Notes: a model not told the origin generated them from the sequence alone. A DNA stretch of 64,000 nt from Polytrichum commune (GCA_950295325.1 OX485806.1:1798001-1862000); one strand, 5' to 3'; positions 25,775 to 36,397 are shown, counted from the first letter of the stretch. Translations and numbers: made by a program.

Positions 25775-27139
25775 ATGGCTGGCTTGGATGATCATGCGGA
25801 TTTCGGGGCCTTGGTGTCGGCATTATTGATTATTCTTCTCAATGTCCAAGATTCCCTGTTTACATCCTTAAGTGTCATCACAGACTCTCCATCTCCGATG
25901 GAGATACCCATAGTTGTCGAGGATTTTTCGCAACGTGTGGATGAATTGAACCGTGCTGCATTTGCGGCATTGCATTGCTTCCAATTGTGTAGCAATCTTA
26001 TTTACAGTGACCCTGACCTTGGATTTTGGGTGAAGCCCCGGTCAACAACTTGGTTTTCACGCTTTGTGTTGGAGGAATATGATGATGAAAGGTGGACAGC
26101 TTTGTTTCGGATGACCAAAGCATCTGTGATTCACCTCTCAACCCAATTACGTCCACACATTCACCGGCAGAACACAAGGTTTCGGCATGCGATCCCTGTC
26201 ATTGTTAGGGTTGCATGTACTTTATTCAAACTAGCACAAGGTTCTAGTATGATATTATGTTCAGAGTTGTTCGCTATTGGGATTTCAACTGTTTCAAATG
26301 TTGTCCACAACACTTGCCGTGCTATCAATATAGCATTACGGCATGAAATTTCATGGCCAACTAGTGAACGCCTAATTCAAATCCAAAATGAATTTAAATT
26401 CTTATGTGGTTTGCCTGCCGTAGTAGGGGCCATAGATGGTACACATATTTCAATTTCTAAACCTAGGGTAGGACCCGAAGATTATTTCTATTTCAAAACA
26501 CATGGTTATACCTTGAATTGTCAAGCTGTTGTAGATAGTAGAAAAATATTTTTAGATTTGTTTTTAGGCATGCCTGGCTCCACTAATGATGCTCGGATGC
26601 TTAGAAGATCTAGTCTTTATCAACTTTCGATGACAGGTGCACTACTTGATTCATCTCAAGGTCGAGAGGGGTTTCCACCTTATTTACTAGGAGACTTGGG
26701 TTATCCATTGTTACCTTGGCTTATGATTCCCCACCGAGATCAAAATCTTACAATTTTAGAGGCTCTTTACAACCGCAAGTTGCGTAGAGGAAGGGGGGTT
26801 GTAGAAAATGCCTTTGGCATTTTGAAAGAAACTTGGCGAGAGTTGTTGACAAAGACCGAGCTGAATGTGGTATACTTACCCGATGTTATCACGGCTTGCG
26901 CTATTTTGCACAATATTTTACGGAGGCAAGGGGATGAAGACCTTCATGCAATGGCTACTTTGATGGATAACGAAGGACTAGATGGTCATAGTGATGGGGA
27001 TTTAGAGGCGGAGGTGTACGATGCATGTGATGATTCGCTACCTCATAGGATTAATCGCATACAAGGCGAGGGCCTCCGACGATCTCTTGCAAACTATCTA
27101 GGATCCCAAAGGGGGGTGGCACCTTCACTCCCACATTAA
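25775..27139 (+). CDS. PIF/Harbinger transposase (DDE nuclease)
   Basis: The 454-residue protein begins at the first ATG after a 5'-leader intron (25582-25766). The catalytic domain shows the expected Asp, Asp, Glu set: VVGAIDGTHISIS (about residue 218), LGDLGYPLLPWLM (about residue 311) and VVENAFGILKETW (about residue 346). Upstream lies a helical DNA-binding region (..FRMTKASVIHLSTQLRPHI). Length and layout are normal for the plant DDE_Tnp_4/HARBI1 family. The enzyme cuts and joins the TTA-flanked ends, working in the nucleus with the Myb-like partner encoded on the opposite strand. No frame damage or key-residue loss is seen. The acidic C terminus is variable in the family. Confidence 0.95.
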   Translation: MAGLDDHADFGALVSALLIILLNVQDSLFTSLSVITDSPSPMEIPIVVEDFSQRVDELNRAAFAALHCFQLCSNLIYSDPDLGFWVKPRSTTWFSRFVLEEYDDERWTALFRMTKASVIHLSTQLRPHIHRQNTRFRHAIPVIVRVACTLFKLAQGSSMILCSELFAIGISTVSNVVHNTCRAINIALRHEISWPTSERLIQIQNEFKFLCGLPAVVGAIDGTHISISKPRVGPEDYFYFKTHGYTLNCQAVVDSRKIFLDLFLGMPGSTNDARMLRRSSLYQLSMTGALLDSSQGREGFPPYLLGDLGYPLLPWLMIPHRDQNLTILEALYNRKLRRGRGVVENAFGILKETWRELLTKTELNVVYLPDVITACAILHNILRRQGDEDLHAMATLMDNEGLDGHSDGDLEAEVYDACDDSLPHRINRIQGEGLRRSLANYLGSQRGVAPSLPH

Positions 27140-28036
27140 TTTAGAGATAATATATTTGGGATGTAGTTATATTGTTTGGTTCTTTCATGTATTTGATTTT
27201 TAGGGTTTAGGAACTTTCCTCAAACCTATTTCATATCAATTTTATGAATTATTTTCAACTTGGTCCATCTTAATGCCATATTATAATGATATCAAATGGA
27301 CTGCATTATTTATTGCATGAGTTTATGTCAAATTTGTGTTATTTTACTAATATGACATATGAGTCAAACTGATTGTACATCTTTATCTTACCATCCTCAA
27401 ACTTTATATTTAAATTTCTTCAAGTTTATGTCCTTCATGTGAATATAGCCATTACATACAATACATAATCCAATACAGTCTAACCTTGTTAGTACGACAC
27501 TCGTTTATACGACACCCTCAATATTATGACACATTTTTGCGCGACCAAACTTTTTAGTTCAAAACTCCCTCTTTAATATGACCACGACACTCGATAATAC
27601 AAAGTTTAGAATCTCCATTTTCTCATATTAAAGAATGAATTAATGTTAAATTTCCTTTCATCCATGTTATGTACATCTAGAATACACCCATTTTCATTTG
27701 AAAACTACTTGAGACCTTCACTTATTATTGGGAACTTAATAATAATTAGGGTTACTAGTGTAGAATGGAAGGGGAAGAGATTATTGAGCTACGATTGAGT
27801 ATTGATGAGTTTGTGGATGTTGGTTCGGAAATGATTTATGCATAAGGCTTTGATCTTAATGTTGATTTACATTCAGTAAATGTGTATGATGTTGCTCCAC
27901 CTATACTGTATCTTACTGATGCTAAACATCATGCATCATTATTGTCTAATTGTCCATTGAGATATACACTCATGTTTTATGCATCGTAAAGATGAAATGA
28001 CAATAGAAATTCAAAATATGCTCCATAAAGCCAAAA
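27140..28036. other. Intergenic part of Harbinger, with a pogo/Emigrant-like remnant at 27476
   Basis: This lies between the two convergent genes. From 27476 the sequence CAGTCTAACCTTGTTAGTAC preceded by TA, followed by repeated TACGACACTCG-type phrases to about 27620, resembles the inverted end of pogo/Emigrant-type Tc1/mariner MITEs. The partner end is not evident, so it is called a remnant. The rest is AT-rich and non-coding. Confidence 0.5.
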
Positions 28037-31027
28037 TTACATAGGATGATTTATAGGAGGTTCTCCACAACTAGGAGTACATGTAGAGTCCGTAGATGTT
28101 ACTTCTTTTTGAAGTTTCAATCCGAGGGTCAAAATATGAGATAACCCTGCAAGAGCATTTACAACTTCACCTTGTTTAATTATGGCAAGCCTAGCATTCT
28201 CTGCAGTCAACAATCCTTGTTCGTATATTCTCATATCCCGTTCTCTTTGGTAGGCCATGTGTTCCACAAATAATTTTAATTGAACCTCAAGTTTCTTGGA
28301 CTCTGTCTCTTTCGTTGCGGACACCATTGCCTTCAATTGGTTGGCCAATGCCTCTGTAGATGCTTTGGTGACCTCAACAATGGCCGATTGATTGCCTAGT
28401 GATTTTCGCCTAATTCCTGTGTTGCCCGTCTTCCTCTTACTAAATGAGTTGTTAGAATCTGAGAGAACCACAGTGTTTCCTCTAGCATTCGGGATACCTT
28501 CTTGAAGAGGACTCCCGATTGATGCTGCCACTCCCCCTTGGGTAGGCAGGCCGTGTCTTGAGTCGGAACGAATATGAATAGGCCTAATTGGCGAGCCACC
28601 AAATGCTACAGGCGAATGTGGTGAAGACAAGTTATCTACCACCCTTTGAGAATCTTCAATATCTTCATTTGTTACATTTACTTCGAAGTTCTCCCCATCC
28701 GCGCTAAGGTCCACCACCTCAACCTCATCCTCCTTACTGTCCTCATGAACCCGTTGAAAAACAGCGTCTTGGGGATTTAATAAATCCCGGACGTGAGGAG
28801 GTTGAATTTGGGGCCTCCGTCCAAACCACTCATGAATCTGACTATAAATTTCTTTAGAAAATGACTTAGGCAATTTCTCTGCAACATACTCATCATTGGT
28901 CAGCTTCCAATAGTCCTCTGAATTAATTCCAGTCCTCCCATGGTAATCGGCGATTTTCCGATAATCTGGTAAAATTAAATGCCATTTACCCTTGCAAGCT
29001 GTGCCATCCCGAAAATGTGACGAAAATCCTGTAGCCATTACCTTCTCTGAAATTCGTGTCCATTTTGTTGCCTCTGAATGCATAAGATCTCTACCATCTA
29101 CAGCATCAAGCTCTTCCAAAAACTCATCTCTCTTAGCATTTACAAGAACAAGCATCTCGTGCATAGTCCAGTTCGGACCCCGATCCCGTCGTTGTTTTTG
29201 GGAAGGTTCCCCTGTCGATGATGATGTGGAAGCACGCTTGCCGCGTCCACGTGCGGGAGATCTTGCCAGTGGATCACCTTGTCCTACAAGCACGGCAGGG
29301 CGTACAACACCTACAATTCAAATAAGACATCAACTATTTGAGTTTCATTGGTGTGTATTTAAAAAAATCAAGATTTTAAGAAGACAAAGAGGCTTCTGTG
29401 TTTCAAGAATAAATCCATAGCCACATCCTCAACGTATTCACATCACCAAAGGAAATTACTTCAAGCCCACGATCTATTCAATAGCCCAGTTTGTTAGATA
29501 TCTAATTGAGACCCAAACAGTAATGTGTGAAAGCATTCCTTATGCCCACTGAATATATGCGTTGATAAGGTTCGGAAAGGGTTGGAGGCTCTCAGCAACC
29601 AGTTGCAGGATTGTAGCAGAGACAAAACGTATCTATACATTTCCCAAGGAAAATAACAGACAATGTGAGCATCCAGAAATGTTTCAAATTCCACAATAGA
29701 CAAGACGCTTTCGTGGTCAAACAACCATACTCACATCCACTTCCCCAAGCACTCATATCACCCAAAGATATTCATAAGAAATCAAGCTCACCATATTCCA
29801 CAGCTCAATATGTCTCACTAGGTCTCAATATGTCTCGATATCCCACACTGGATTGAAGAAACAACAGTGATATGTGAAAGCAATTCAAAAAACAGTAGCA
29901 AAGTACCCACATCTATACATATCTAAATTGAAATCGTGGATAATTACATCGGATGAGCTTATCATCAACTATTTAAGTGTCATTGAAGCATGCAGAAACC
30001 TTTGAAGGTCCACAACAGACAAGAGATTCGAATGTTCCAAAAACAAACCCACAACCGTGTCCTTGTGCATTCACATTACCCAATAATACTTAAACAAAAG
30101 CCCACCATATTCCATAGCCCAAAATGTCTGCCTCACACACTTCATTGAATTGCAAACAGTGATGTGAGAAAGGATTTCACATGGCAACTCAATTTATGAA
30201 CTAAAAAAGCTCAATCCGGGTTGAAGCTCCTGTCAACTATCGAGTTGAAGACAGTACCCAAGACAGCAGACCGCACATATATATTTCTCAATGAAAAGTC
30301 TAGAGATTTAATTCCAGGTGAGTATGACATCAACTATTTGAATGTCACTGAAGTACCCATAAATAATTTCGAGATTTAGAACCAAATAGAAGCTTCTGGA
30401 TTACAAAAACAAACCCACAGCCACATACTCGTGCAGTCATAATACCCTAGAATATTACTAAACATGCAGCCCACCTGAACCCTAAATCCAACATGTCTCT
30501 CCAACTAACATCATTGAAATAAAAATAGTCAAGTGTGATCTCATTCCAACTCTCAGCTCCTTACATGCATCAAGAAGATTCAATCGCGGTTGATAGCTCT
30601 TCAAAAGCTGTTGACACAGTAGCCAAGAACAGATCCCAATAAAATTACTTGAACATGAAGCCCGCCATATTCAAAGCTCCCAATACTTAATTGAAATGCA
30701 AACAATGAGCCAGCTCCTTGTATGCATTAAGGTTAAATTGGGGTTGAAAACCAAAGCTCTTGGCAACCATCGGAGTCAAAAGACAGTAGCAAAAACAAGG
30801 ACACACCGCATCAATAGAATTTCTAAAGGGTAAAACCACAACTCCGAAAATTTGAAGCGGTTGAGTTTGAAGAATAACCGGTTGAAGTTCAAGAGCTTCA
30901 GCACATGGTGATGAATTGGCAATGGAGATTGTGATGAAGCAGAAAACTTACCTTGTGGGGTGTTTGAGGTTGTGTGCAGGGTTGTGGGAGAACCACCAAA
31001 GGACCAGCTCCCGCCTGGAGTCGCCAT
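28037..31027 (-). CDS. Harbinger accessory Myb/SANT-like protein, two exons
   Basis: Exon 1 is 31027-30952 (ATGGCGACTCCAGGCGGG.., 25 codons plus one base), with donor CAAG|GTAAGT. Exon 2 is 29310-28037, with acceptor TTGTAG. The phases fit and the joined frame has about 450 residues. After a basic Ser/Arg-rich leader, a Myb/SANT-like trihelix begins at NWTMHEMLVLVNAKRDEF and continues through CKGKWHLILPDYRKI. An acidic middle follows, then an NTGIRRKSLGNQ segment and a coiled-coil-like C terminus (ALANQLKAMVSATKETESKK). In known PIF/Harbinger systems this second protein binds the element ends and helps carry the transposase into the nucleus. The 1.6-kb intron holds the right subterminal repeat. 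No disabling change was seen. Confidence 0.9.
30853..30890 (-). repeat. Subterminal repeat with ACCGGTT motif (right copy)
   Basis: This is the inverted partner of the repeat at 25544-25582, with one of the two ACCGGTT motifs changed to AGCGGTT. It lies in the first intron of the Myb-like gene about 530 bp from the right end. It is a candidate binding site for an element protein. Confidence 0.55.
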
Positions 31028-31073
31028 GTTGGTGACACCCCAAGTGTTCGATGACCAGCAGACTCTCAACCTC

Positions 31074-31113
31074 GGTGTCGACTACAAGTGTCGACTACAG
31101 GTGTCGACTACAG
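31074..31113. repeat. Three tandem copies of a 13-bp unit (GTGTCGACTACAG)
   Basis: Three near-identical units follow each other just outside exon 1 of the Myb-like gene, so they lie in its probable promoter or leader inside the Harbinger element. Each contains a GTCGAC palindrome. Confidence 0.75.
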
Positions 31114-31424
31114 GTTATTTGCTCTTAAAAACTATGTAAGTTTTAGTAAATATGGCAGTTGGGCCCCGGATAGCTAAAACCTACTGCAGCCAATCCGGGG
31201 CCACTGCACTTGCATACTTAACTGCCCATAAAGTTTGGCGGATTTATAGCAACAGTAACTAGGCTCGGTGGCCGGGGAGGTTTTAAACGGGTTTTAAAGT
31301 AGCCATGTCATCTATCCACCTAGGCTCGGCACTAAAAAGAGCCGTATGTGTGAACCCTAGATAACTAAAACCACTTTTAGACTAAAAGTACTTCTAACTA
31401 ATGTCAAGTGGGAAAGGGGCATTA

Positions 31425-31917
31425 GGAGACTATCCACAATCATATAGCATAGAATTACAACATAATGGTAATGTCATTAGAGGCATTACATTTCCGGATA
31501 AAAATATTTGATTTGCTTGACAATAGGGATGATACATAGATTATGTAATGTAGGTGACACTAAGTAGGATACAATTATTTACAAATGTATATGGGCCTTT
31601 TGTGGTCACTCTTCTTAATTGGACATGTATATTTGAGTGGTATATGTGCAAGTCTTGAAGTTAGGTATGGACACCTATATGATCATTATTGACACCATAA
31701 TCTTCACTTTGATAATGACTAAGATATTCATATGAGCTTCTAAATTTTTATTTGGATTTGCTAACCATCTCGTACTAACCTACTTGTTTCATATCATGCC
31801 ATAAGTAGGCTAGTTTGAAAATTAACCATTTAAGACCCATCTACATTAACGGGTACGAGTTCCCATCAATTCCGGGACAAGGCTTTGATGCGATAAGTAT
31901 TGGAGAGGGCTAGACTC
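31425..31917. other. Unique centre of the fold-back element
   Basis: About 490 bp between the Harbinger element and the next Tourist-like element. No coding frame or repeat seen; it ought to be the original loop between the two inverted arms. Confidence 0.5.
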
Positions 31918-31920
31918 TAA

Positions 31921-32939
31921 GGGCCGGTTTATACTACGGTGGAGAAGGCCTCCGGTCAGTCAAGAATGCTTGGCCAAGACATGGTTATATGAGGCAAATG
32001 GTGGATGTGCGGGGAGAAGAATTAAAGGCAATAAAATATTTCTTAAGGAGTCTTGACCGGTTGAAGTCTAAACACCTAGAGGAGAAGTTTAGCGGAGAAG
32101 TCCACCGGTGAAGAGAAGTCCACCGGTGAAGAGAAGTTCACCTAATGGTGAAGATTTTTTGTGATAAAAAACCATAATTCTCTACATTCACATTGTATCA
32201 AAAGATTTCAACAAGAATTGTGTTCATAAGAATTGTGTAATATAATGTTCAATTTTATTCAAAAGATAATGAAAATTGCCAAATTGCCAATTGTCAAGTT
32301 TGGCCCATGTAGGAAATAAATGTCTCCTTGGATGTCTAAGAATGAAGAAGGGAAAACCCATACACATTGGACAAAGCACTACTCTTTGGTATTATTTAAG
32401 ACATGCTCTCCTCTTAATCATCCTCATCAATTTCTCTCTTCTTATCTTTGATCTTCAATCATGGATAATCGAAGAAGAGAGATTTTGTGCTCTCTTATGA
32501 TCTTTATGGTTTTGAAGTATTTTATCGTTTCAACTATGGCAATACAAAAAACCATCATGTATCACCATAATGCTTCAATTATGATGATGGCATATTTTTT
32601 GTTTGGGAGCAAGGAGAGGGTGGTGTGGAAATTTGACCGGCCAAGTGGATATGTGTCACAATTTTTTATTGAGTTGGGCTTCTCCGGATGAGGAGTTTCT
32701 TGTCCGGCCTCGAGAGGCCGGACAAGAAACTCCTCCTCCAGAGAAGCCTAACTCCAAAAAATGCCGCCATGTAGGCGGCCATGTCATTTTATCATCCATG
32801 AGAAAAGTTCACCACCATTGTTTTCTTCACCTAGTGTAAACACCCACCGGTCAAGAGTTGCATTTTCAACCAATCACAATTGAGAAACGCCCTTTTTTTC
32901 ATGACCGGTGGACTTCTCCACCGTAGTGTAAACCGGCCC
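31921..32939. mobile_element. Tourist-like element with a central hairpin, TSD TAA
   Basis: The 1,019-bp element has ends GGGCCGGTTTATACTACGG and the complement of GGGCCGGTTTACACTACGG. TAA flanks it at 31918-31920 and 32940-32942. It carries no protein gene that I recognise; short open frames at 32276-32839 overlap one another and the hairpin. An inner GTGTAAAC copy lies near 32835. It sits in the right arm of the fold-back element at the mirror position of the Harbinger insertion. Confidence 0.85.
32671..32754. repeat. Long near-perfect hairpin
   Basis: The arms 32671-32710 and 32715-32754 pair over 40 bp with three mismatches around a 4-base loop (CGAG). The innermost 21 pairs are perfect. 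A transcript through it would fold into a stable double-stranded stem. Confidence 0.9.
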
Positions 32940-33690
32940 TAAGGTATGTAACCAACTAGTTATTTAGTAAGTAGAGTAAGGCTAACTAACTAGTTATATA
33001 ATAAGTAGGCCTAGCCACTGGGCCCACCTAGCCACTAGGTCCGACACCACCCTAAAAGACCTCCCAAAAAGACATGAGGCCCACGGCCCCACCCCGCCTT
33101 GGTGGCAAGCACCACCCCCGCCCCCCACCCCACCGCCACCTAGGATCATTGAGGCCTGTGAGGCCAAATCCACCACCCTTAAGCGTCCTAGTCCGGGTGA
33201 TGACTTTGAGAATCACATTCATCTATTACAACATTGAACCATGTGCAAGGTAATTTTCATGTTCAAATGAACACGTATTGTCTCACTCATTGTGCTTTAT
33301 TAATGTTGGCCTCTTGGCTTGTGCTAGAGTTGGCTTTCTCAAGAGTCCAACCCGTGGCTTTAGCCGCACATGCCCTTACGGACATTCCCCTCACTCTTTT
33401 AATCTTCACCCCATTTCTCTTGCCATTGCAAGAGTCCTCCACATTCTCCATTAATAATGCAAGTGAGTTATTTGGAATGATGAGTCCAAGTGTTGAAAAA
33501 CACTTTTATCAATGATCAAACACACTTATACAAACCCACACGTGGTATCAACTAGCCCAATGAATCTAACTATTTAACCACCCCTAAAAATGGCCTAATG
33601 TAATTTAGTTTTTTTATGTGCTAATACTTCCTAATTGAGTTAGCCTTGCTAACCCCTAGATGGTCTAAAAGGATTTGTTGCTAAACTCCT

Positions 33691-34185
33691 CGGCTGCATA
33701 TGCCACAGTCTCGGATGGCCTCCCTCCAGCAGCCTAGCTGCATATGCCACAGTCGGATGGTCTCACCTCCAGCAGCCTAGCTGCATACCCACAGTCGGAT
33801 GGTCTCACCTCCAGCAGCCTAGCTGCATATGCCACAGTCGGATGGTCTCACCTCCAGCAGCCTAGCTGCATACCCACAGTCGGATGGTCTCACCTCCAGC
33901 AACCTAGCTGCATATGCCACAGTCGGATGGTCTCACCTCCAGCAGCCTAGCTGCATACCCATAATCAGATGGTCTCACCTCCAGCAGCCTAGCTGCATAC
34001 CCACAGTTGGATGGTCTACCTCCAGCAGCCTAGCTGCATACCCACAGTCGGATGGTCTCACCTCCAGCAGCCTAGTTGCATATGCCACAGTCGGATGGTC
34101 TCACCTCCAGCAGCCTAGCTGCATACCCACAGTCAGATGGTCTCACCTCTAGCAGCCTAGCTGCATACCCACAGTCGGATGGTCT
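33691..34185. repeat. Minisatellite, alternating 42- and 43-bp units
   Basis: About twelve copies of a unit containing CCACAGTCGGATGGTCTCAC and CCAGCAGCCTAGCTGCATA. Units alternate between GCATATGCCACAG (43 bp) and GCATACCCACAG (42 bp), giving a higher-order period of about 85 bp in part of the array. Open frames across it are products of the repeat. Confidence 0.92.
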
Positions 34186-34530
34186 ACAATACCCGAATGG
34201 GTATCACAACTATTAGTTGCATCTTAATGCAACCCCTCCCATTCCCTAATCACATGTTTTCTAAGTTTGTCTTCTTCTTTCCTTTTCCTTGCTCCTAAAT
34301 AATGAACTACCTAACACACTAATTTCACTAACTACTAACTAATCAACACGTGCAATATTAAACTCTAAGAGCTCCCTCACTTGGGAGGCATTGTGAGGGG
34401 GAGCTTAACTAACTAACTTCACTAACAACTACTAGCCCACCCACTTGGCTCAAGTTCCTACGAGCTTGCTCCCTTAAGAGCACTTGATGGAGAGAGAGGC
34501 AAATGAGAGAAAAACACCTTAAGTAGCAAA

Positions 34531-34564
34531 GAGGGAGAGAGGGAGAGAGGGAGAGAGGGAGAGG
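34531..34564. repeat. GAGGGAGA simple repeat
   Basis: About four tandem copies of an 8-bp purine unit inside the solo LTR. Confidence 0.85.
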
Positions 34565-35260
34565 ATAGGGTGAGAGGATTAGCACCTCCAATCACAATCC
34601 TTTAACCCTCTCCTCCAAAGTAGGGACTAATCCCCATCCACCAAGCTTCCTTCTTCCTAAACTAACAAAGTGGATCCAAAAGTGGGCATTTAACCCGCGG
34701 AGCTCACCTTGCCTCACCTTACCCTTTACTCACATAATCAAGGCATCCTCTTATTGAAATCAAACCTTGAAATAACTACACAACACATTCTAATGCCTAA
34801 ACTTAAATCCACACCACACTTCACTCTTTTTATGTTTTGTGAATAATCATAACACCTCAAAGTGAAACTAAAATTGGTTTCGAAGAGTTAATCACCACAT
34901 GTAGGCACCATTTTGGGCTCACAAGGCCCTTGGATGGGCCTTGGTGGATCAACGGTCCGGATGCACCATGAAGAATCTCATATATAGCGCCTCAGTGACA
35001 CGGCAACTGAACCTGCAAAAAGGTGTGAATCTAGCCAAAAAAGGTGTGGAAATATCAATCCCCTAAAATAAATGTGCAAGAACAATATGATTGAAATTTT
35101 GGTTCATGCCAAGAACTTAATAACTCTTAGACTCATAGCAATCATTAGTTTAGAAGATACATGAATTCAATTATCAATTTCCTTGCATGCAAACTCATAC
35201 ATTCTTATTCCAATGTTCTTAATATCCTCCTTCCCTCATTAATTTCCTCAATGACTCTAA

Positions 35261-36394
35261 GGGGTGGTTTACACTATGGACCATGAAGTCGTCCCACGTA
35301 AGAGGCCTATTTTGCGTGGGACGGCTTCATGGGACGACTTCCATGGTCCGAGTTACTAAAATATTAGTTTTCATGGTTCATAGGCCCTTCACTAGGTGTA
35401 AACTGAATGTAGACCATGAAGAATGACCACGCACCAAAAAGTGGAGGTGCTGATTTTTTTAATACATGCCCAAAAAGGGCAATTTTGAAAAAAAATTAAG
35501 TTTGATCATTCCTTGTCTTCTCTTGGGCTTCACTTGTCTTCACTTCTTGTTAAATGTGTCGAAGATGTGGCTTGCAAATCTTCTCACAACAATTTTTTTT
35601 AAATAAAATAAAATGAGCAATTTAATTTGTACATGCTCAATGTAATTTACATGTGACATGTACCTTGTGTTGTCACTACACTAAATAGGATATTTAGTGT
35701 TTGATTATATTTAATGTTGTTACCACCCTACCTTGCTCAACACTAATTTTCAATTCTTTGATAATTAATGTTAGAAGATTTACAATTGCACTTCTTTTGA
35801 CTACCCTGATCTACAATCACTAAACCACTACAAATTTTTCTTTTTTGTTTTGAAACTGCATTTTGTAAGAATATTGGGGTGTGTAATATACCGTTGGAAA
35901 GGTATTTTCAAGACCTTTCCAACGGTATATTACAAGCCCCAAAATTCCAAACATTGCATTTGGTAGACCAGAAAAACAAATCTGCATTTGAATTCTTGAG
36001 TTCTAGATGTCCCGCGTTGTTTGGTGAAACATGTGTGAGCCGGTTTAAGGGGTAGGGCAAGGTAGTGCTAGTATGTCTCATGGGCTATGGTATAATTAAG
36101 GCGCTTGAAAGGTAGATTCGTTAAAAAATTATTGAAATGGTATTTCTCTGACATGGGCCCTTGCCTTCTCCTACCAGACCACCTCTCTTGCCTCTCTCAA
36201 CGCAAAACCTGTTGGACCATGTCAGTGCATTTATTAGGCCTTAAAAATTATATTTTGGGGACCTCGACCTCCATGGTCCCTCTGCCATTTTTTCCTTAGT
36301 GTAAACCGAAGTTGTCCCGGGAGAACTTCAACAACCAATTAGCTGCCTTGCAAAGCCCTGGTCCAACTTCATGGTCCATAGTGTAAACCGCCCC
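35261..36394. mobile_element. Tourist-like element with a central hairpin, TSD TAA
   Basis: The 1,134-bp element has ends GGGGTGGTTTACACTATGG and the complement of GGGGCGGTTTACACTATGG, with TAA on both sides (35258-35260 and 36395-36397). The outer ends are shared with the elements at 21446 and 31921 but the interiors differ. It contains a perfect 22-bp hairpin near its centre and a fragment of the TA-flanked MITE family at about 35679-35775. No protein gene is recognisable. Confidence 0.85.
35882..35934. repeat. Perfect 22-bp hairpin
   Basis: The arms 35882-35903 and 35913-35934 are exact complements around a 9-base loop (ATTTTCAAG). Pairing continues outward through TTGGGG/CCCCAA after a 2-base mismatch. 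Confidence 0.9.
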
Positions 36395-36397
36395 TAA

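Larger units (their letters stand above)
24766..31421. mobile_element. Complete PIF/Harbinger transposon with transposase and Myb-like gene
   Basis: The element is 6,656 bp. Its ends are TGCCCCTTTCCCACCTG and the complement of TGCCCCTTTCCCACTTG, flanked by TTA at 24763-24765 and 31422-31424. It contains a DDE transposase on plus and a Myb/SANT-like protein on minus, converging, the standard two-protein set of PIF/Harbinger. Both reading frames are intact, the introns have good borders and the ends match, so it could be autonomous. It sits in the inner end of the left arm of an older fold-back element. Confidence 0.93.
33157..34923. mobile_element. Probable solo LTR, 1.77 kb, TSD AGGCC
   Basis: The insertion starts TGTGAGGCC and ends GGGCTCACA, so it has TG..CA ends with a short inverted repeat. 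AGGCC is present on both sides (33152-33156 and 34924-34928). The left arm of the fold-back element shows the uninterrupted site, which fixes the borders. A 5-bp duplication and TG..CA ends are typical of LTR retrotransposons. There is no gag or pol, so a solo LTR left by recombination is the simplest reading; a short non-coding LTR derivative is an alternative. It holds a minisatellite and a GA-rich run. Confidence 0.75.
23923..35063. mobile_element. Old fold-back DNA element, host of a nest of insertions
   Basis: The ends are inverted copies beginning GGGGATTGATATTTCCACAC. Each is flanked by the same 8 bases, TAAAATAA (23915-23922 and 35064-35071). The inverted arms can be followed for about 400 bp on each side, through the GGCGCTATATATGAG, GGCGGGGTGGGGCCG and AACTAGTTGGTTA blocks. 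They are now split by later insertions at 24251-24667, 24766-31421, 31921-32939 and 33157-34923. Without these insertions the element would be only about 1.3 kb, with roughly 0.5 kb of unique centre (31425-31917) and no gene. Long arms and an 8-bp duplication would suit a Mutator- or hAT-type non-autonomous element; which one is not settled. Confidence 0.82.
32940..35063 (-). repeat. Right inverted arm of the fold-back element, split by a solo LTR
   Basis: 32940-33156 and 34929-35063 together match the left arm in reverse. The 1.77-kb gap between them is a later insertion with its own 5-bp duplication. Confidence 0.85.

Noticed and set aside
32990-33170. Glycine-rich minus-strand peptide
   Set aside because: The GC-rich part is a fold-back arm present in reverse at 24060-24190; the open frame is incidental.
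33744-34152. Open frames with a repeated SDGLTSSSLAAY-like protein
   Set aside because: They come from the minisatellite unit alone and switch frame with the 42/43-bp alternation.
33691-34185. Regular repeats considered as a CRISPR array
   Set aside because: Units are contiguous with no unique spacers, and the context is a plant LTR.
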